This document shows positions 15,301-16,915 of a stretch of DNA of 16,915 nucleotides, piece by piece. The translations under genes and the position numbers were made by a program. A model generated the notes under the pieces. It did no database searches. It had not been told where the DNA came from and was given only the letters and a program-made list of their open reading frames with translations. The stretch is from an uncultured Clostridia bacterium (GTDB lineage: Bacteria > Bacillota > Clostridia > Oscillospirales > Acutalibacteraceae): NCBI GenBank assembly GCA_937895645.1, contig CALBKQ010000142.1:1-16915 (forward strand), in the 5' to 3' direction. The first letter of the stretch is position 1. Every line of letters starts with the position of its first letter.

Positions 15301-15404
15301 GCTTTCTTTGTAGAATAAGGAATAAAGTATGCACGTGGGGAAAGTTTGTTTATTTCAGCAATATCAAATTGTCTGAAATTTGCTCGATTAATAATGTATT
15401 TCAT
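12381..15404 (-). CDS. lacZ: Glycoside hydrolase family 2 beta-galactosidase (LacZ type)
   Basis: 1007 residues, close to the 1023 of E. coli LacZ. Layout: N-terminal jelly-roll sugar-binding domain (about 1-210; GEWDFKYYE, VPSTWQRTGY), Ig-like domain (to about 320), TIM barrel (about 320-620), a second Ig-like domain, and a C-terminal beta-sandwich (about 735-1005; TVEFENGKVMFDTKTGEM is a typical small-chain start). The acid/base Glu E449 is in MWSLGNEAWG, the nucleophile E520 in FMCEYVHAMG, and the metal and substrate residues include E398 and H400 in DEADIETHG. It removes terminal beta-galactose by a retaining mechanism. There is no signal peptide, so cytoplasmic. ATG 15404 has GGAGG about 7 bases upstream. 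First gene of the operon with the GNAT and GH95 genes. The galactoside cleaved need not be lactose. Confidence 0.94.
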   Translation of the reverse strand: MKYIINRANFRQFDIAEINKLSPRAYFIPYSTKKALLEQTVLTERYNSTMVRVLNGEWDFKYYEKDMLIPSEFYTDRVQFDKVTVPSTWQRTGYREPCYLNTRYEFDPKLYPEMPQDVPMGIYRKFIDIKDLDKTYIITFMGVISSLDLYVNGEFVGYSEGAHNSAEFDITKYLTKGENEIVASVSKWSTGTYLECQDMFRENGIFRDVLLFEYENTYLYDFGVETVKNGDKYDLSVTFDIKGDLNGASISAELFDGKKSLAKETADARAKSTITFSNLDVKEWNAEEPYIYDLLITFVDGNGKKTYVKNITGFKTIQIKGNVFYFNGMPIKFKGVNHHDTNMYNGYVLTGEEIKAELELMKKFNINSIRTSHYPPDPTLLTLADLMGFYIIDEADIETHGAGDITVPCDNCLISDDPKWENRYVDRVARMYYRDRNHPSITMWSLGNEAWGYYCQDKCYDYLKAQGSKIPVHYESVITTKRFAYDVISEMYPSQEKVESYGAQTSKDKRYHEKPYFMCEYVHAMGVGPGGVEEYWESIYAHDNLMGGCVWEWADHAVYHDGSDKYKFQYTYGGDHGEEKHDSNFCVDGMLYPDKTPHTGAYVIKAVYRPVRSKHVSGKVFEFTNTNRFKNTKYLNVVWTQLVNGVEVKTGTLGLDIDPMQTKSYEIDYDKFDSVEDCHINIAYFDGDHRVALEQKAINDSARFSPHTVGVGSVSTSVKDNTLTVEFENGKVMFDTKTGEMTNYIKNGYEYLNINPADNKKGFVPNLVRASLDNDSYGQKGGWEKIKLHNASVVCKSFDYADKSVCAKIGASYVIKTGFKTHFRVNLVYTVCADGLVNVECGLSKGMFGCDELQRFGVSVELPSSFKNIEFYGRGSDEKMENICDLKDHAYIGIWKTTVEDMHEPYVMPQDNGNCGGVKYLKLSDECGNTFTVYGEPKFSFSAHNYTQKALDKAKHQEELEYADTTFLCIDGFMRGTGTNTCGPDTLPKYEIKTDRPLSFKFAFKGE

Positions 15405-15435
15405 AAAAAGACCTCCGTCTTATATAGATAAATTA

Positions 15436-15464
15436 AGTTTACCATAATATAGGAAAATTTACAA
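15436..15464 (-). promoter_or_regulatory. Probable promoter of the GH2-GNAT-GH95 operon
   Basis: On the minus strand, TTGTAA (plus 15459-15464) and TAAACT (plus 15436-15441) are 17 bases apart, giving a start near 15430 and a short leader. Both boxes are imperfect, which would fit a promoter that needs an activator. An overlapping TATTAT at 15442-15448 lacks a good -35 partner. Confidence 0.35.
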
Positions 15465-15497
15465 TAAAAAATCATATAAAAAGGTAAAACATAAATA

Positions 15498-15526
15498 TTG
15501 ACAAAAATATAACGATATGATATTAT
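15498..15526 (+). promoter_or_regulatory. Promoter of the Crp/Fnr regulator gene
   Basis: A perfect TTGACA at 15498-15503 and TATTAT at 15521-15526 are separated by 17 bases, with a predicted start near 15533. It is divergent from the glycosidase operon. Confidence 0.8.
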
Positions 15527-15529
15527 ATT

Positions 15530-15543
15530 TACACAAAAGTGTA
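15530..15543. promoter_or_regulatory. Candidate autoregulatory operator (TACAC-N4-GTGTA)
   Basis: A perfect inverted repeat of 5-base arms around AAAA covers the predicted transcription start of the Crp/Fnr-family gene. Crp/Fnr proteins bind two-fold symmetric sites of similar span, so this may be the regulator's own site, acting as a repressor site at this promoter. The binding specificity is not known. Confidence 0.45.
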
Positions 15544-15569
15544 TTATATAAGACAAAAAGGTGCTAAAA

Positions 15570-16214
15570 ATGACTAAATCTACACTTAATAGTGCTATGA
15601 GTTTTCTTAAAAAAACAAGAATTTTCAAAGATGCTGATGAAAAAATTTTAACAAGTGTACTAAACACTTATGGTAAATCCGTTTCGTACTCAAAAAATGA
15701 TATTGTTTTTTCCAAAGACAGCTACTCACCTGTTCTTTGTATTATCATTAAAGGTGAAGCGAGAGTAAGTAAGGGTGAAACCGTTATCTCTCATATTAAA
15801 GATGGTGAAATTTTTGGCGCAGCGTTTTTATATAATCAAAGTTATGAATTTGAAAATACTGTCACAGCACTCACTCCCCTTAAAGTTGTGATTATTGAAA
15901 AGTCCGGAGTTGATGAGCTTATTAAATGTGACAGTTCAATTTCTTTTAACTATATCAGTTATCTTTCTGAAAGAATTGGATTCCTCAACTCAAAGATTGA
16001 GGGGTACACAAAACCCAGTGCAGAAGAAAAACTTATGCTATATCTCAAGAAAAACGCTGATATAAACAATGGCAAATGTGAAATATCCGTTTCTATGACA
16101 GAACTTTCCCATGTTTTGCAAATAAGTAGGGCTAGTCTTTACAGGGTTATTGAAACTCTTGAAAATCAAGGAAAAATCTGCCGTGACGGTAAAAAAATAT
16201 ATATTAAAGGATGA
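15570..16214 (+). CDS. Crp/Fnr-family transcriptional regulator
   Basis: 214 residues from ATG 15570 with AAGGTG about 6 bases upstream; a GTG at 15561 overlaps that site. The N-terminal cyclic-nucleotide-binding-type beta-roll (about 10-125) has the GEARVSKGE turn and DGEIFGAAF at 78-86. A long dimer helix follows (about 127-155), then a winged helix-turn-helix, with MTELSHVLQISRASLYRVI from residue 176 as the recognition region. The Arg-Ser of cAMP-binding Crp after the GE-x-F-G segment is not seen (YEFENTVTAL stands there), and there is no N-terminal Cys cluster for an iron-sulfur centre, so the signal is unknown. It is 5 bases ahead of a binding-protein gene, which suggests it controls that transport system; the divergent glycosidase operon is another possible target. 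Confidence 0.9.
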   Translation: MTKSTLNSAMSFLKKTRIFKDADEKILTSVLNTYGKSVSYSKNDIVFSKDSYSPVLCIIIKGEARVSKGETVISHIKDGEIFGAAFLYNQSYEFENTVTALTPLKVVIIEKSGVDELIKCDSSISFNYISYLSERIGFLNSKIEGYTKPSAEEKLMLYLKKNADINNGKCEISVSMTELSHVLQISRASLYRVIETLENQGKICRDGKKIYIKG

Positions 16215-16219
16215 TTAAA

Positions 16220-16915
16220 ATGAAAAAAGTGATTTCATTACTTCTTGTATTCGCAATTATATTTGCTTTTGCAGCTTGTGGTACAACAAACAATGAAGAC
16301 AAACCATCAACAGAAGCTCCTTATCAGAGCGTTAGTATGAGAGTTGCAGGTCTTGCAGGTCCTACCGGTATTGGTATGGTAAACCTTATGAAGAGTCAGG
16401 ACGACAAAACAGCAAAGAATGACTACACATTCTCAGTTGTTAGTGACCCTACTGAAATTGTTGCAGGTATGACTAACAACTCTTACGATATTGCTGCTTG
16501 TCCTATTAACCTTGCGGCTACACTTTACAACAAGCTCCAGGGCAATATTCAGGTGCTTTCAGTAAACACAAAGGGTGTTCTTTACATTCTTGAAAATGGT
16601 AATACAATCAACTCACTCAGTGACCTTGCAGGCAAAAAGCTCTACGCAACAGGTCAGGGCTCAACTCCTGAATATATTCTCAACTTCCTTCTTGAAAAAA
16701 GCGGTATTGCAGACAAAGTAGAGGTTGAATATGTAACTTCACACGACGAGTTAGCAACACTTGCAGCAAGTGGCAAAGCAACAATTTCAATGTTACCTGA
16801 GCCAAAGGTTACTGCAGCAACATCAAAAAATGCAGAGCTCCGAATCGCTCTTAATCTTACAGAAGAATTTGAAAAAATCAGCGGTAAAACACTTATTCAA
16901 GGCGTAGTTATTGCT
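16220..16915 (+). CDS. ABC-transporter substrate-binding lipoprotein (SsuA/TauA/NMT1-like), 3' truncated
   Basis: The frame opens at ATG 16220, 5 bases after the regulator stop, with AAGGATG as ribosome site, and is still open after 232 residues at the window end. Residues 1-20 are a lipoprotein signal (MKKVISLLLVFAIIFAFAAC) with the lipid-carrying Cys at 20, followed by a polar linker. The body has features of periplasmic binding proteins of the nitrate/sulfonate/bicarbonate and thiamine-precursor group: an early GLAGPTGIGMVNLMK, a YDIAACPINLAATLYNK segment, SLSDLAGKKLYATGQGSTPEYILNFLLEKSG (shown here in part of its length: SDLAGKKLYATGQGS) and an ASGKATISMLPEP stretch. The protein would sit on the outer face of the membrane and deliver a small solute to a permease, whose genes probably lie downstream. 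The ligand cannot be told from this fragment. Confidence 0.88.
   Translation, partial: MKKVISLLLVFAIIFAFAACGTTNNEDKPSTEAPYQSVSMRVAGLAGPTGIGMVNLMKSQDDKTAKNDYTFSVVSDPTEIVAGMTNNSYDIAACPINLAATLYNKLQGNIQVLSVNTKGVLYILENGNTINSLSDLAGKKLYATGQGSTPEYILNFLLEKSGIADKVEVEYVTSHDELATLAASGKATISMLPEPKVTAATSKNAELRIALNLTEEFEKISGKTLIQGVVIA

Noticed and set aside
15506..15529. AATATAA-N10-TTATATT inverted repeat over the regulator promoter
   Set aside because: It is made only of A and T in a very AT-rich stretch and overlaps the -10 box, so chance symmetry is likely.

Overview
The window looks like chromosome from a low-GC, Gram-positive Clostridia-type bacterium, most likely a gut or rumen member of the Ruminococcaceae/Oscillospirales. 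The grounds are AT-rich intergenic DNA, strong purine-rich ribosome binding sites, TTGACA/TATAAT-type promoters with 17-base spacers, U-tract terminators, an M-box magnesium riboswitch, a membrane-anchored cohesin-type surface protein and a cytoplasmic glycosidase locus. Genus is inference. No mobile element, CRISPR array, rRNA or tRNA was seen.

Left part (1-5040): the 3' end of an unrecognised membrane-anchored gene closes with a terminator. A promoter then drives a PHP-domain phosphoesterase gene and an unrecognised 189-residue gene. On the minus strand a promoter at 4961-4989 drives a cohesin/BIG2 surface protein and, 12 bases on, nfo (endonuclease IV), which ends at a GC-rich hairpin. Beyond it lies a small membrane protein resembling CrtO-type acyltransferases; its last codons run into a terminator shared with the facing gene.

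Middle (5041-6990): mgtE, a Mg2+ channel/transporter, has an elaborate leader of about 370 bases. In transcription order it holds a promoter, an M-box riboswitch, an intrinsic terminator, and then a second structured segment containing a 24-codon upstream ORF with its own Shine-Dalgarno and a Pro-Pro pair. The arms of this segment can pair with the mgtE ribosome binding site. The M-box is known biology; the segment after it is the least explained and most interesting part of the window.

Right part (6940-16915): a GPH-family sugar:cation symporter with an unusual helical, charged C-terminal tail of about 320 residues faces a tightly packed minus-strand operon: GH2 beta-galactosidase, GNAT acetyltransferase and GH95 alpha-L-fucosidase/galactosidase, with gaps of 1 and 2 bases. 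None of the enzymes has a signal peptide. The simplest reading is uptake of a fucosylated galactoside, such as a host glycan or xyloglucan fragment, and its breakdown inside the cell. Divergent from the operon is a Crp/Fnr-family regulator, with a palindrome at its own transcription start, followed 5 bases later by a lipoprotein substrate-binding protein of the nitrate/sulfonate/thiamine-precursor ABC type, which runs off the window end.
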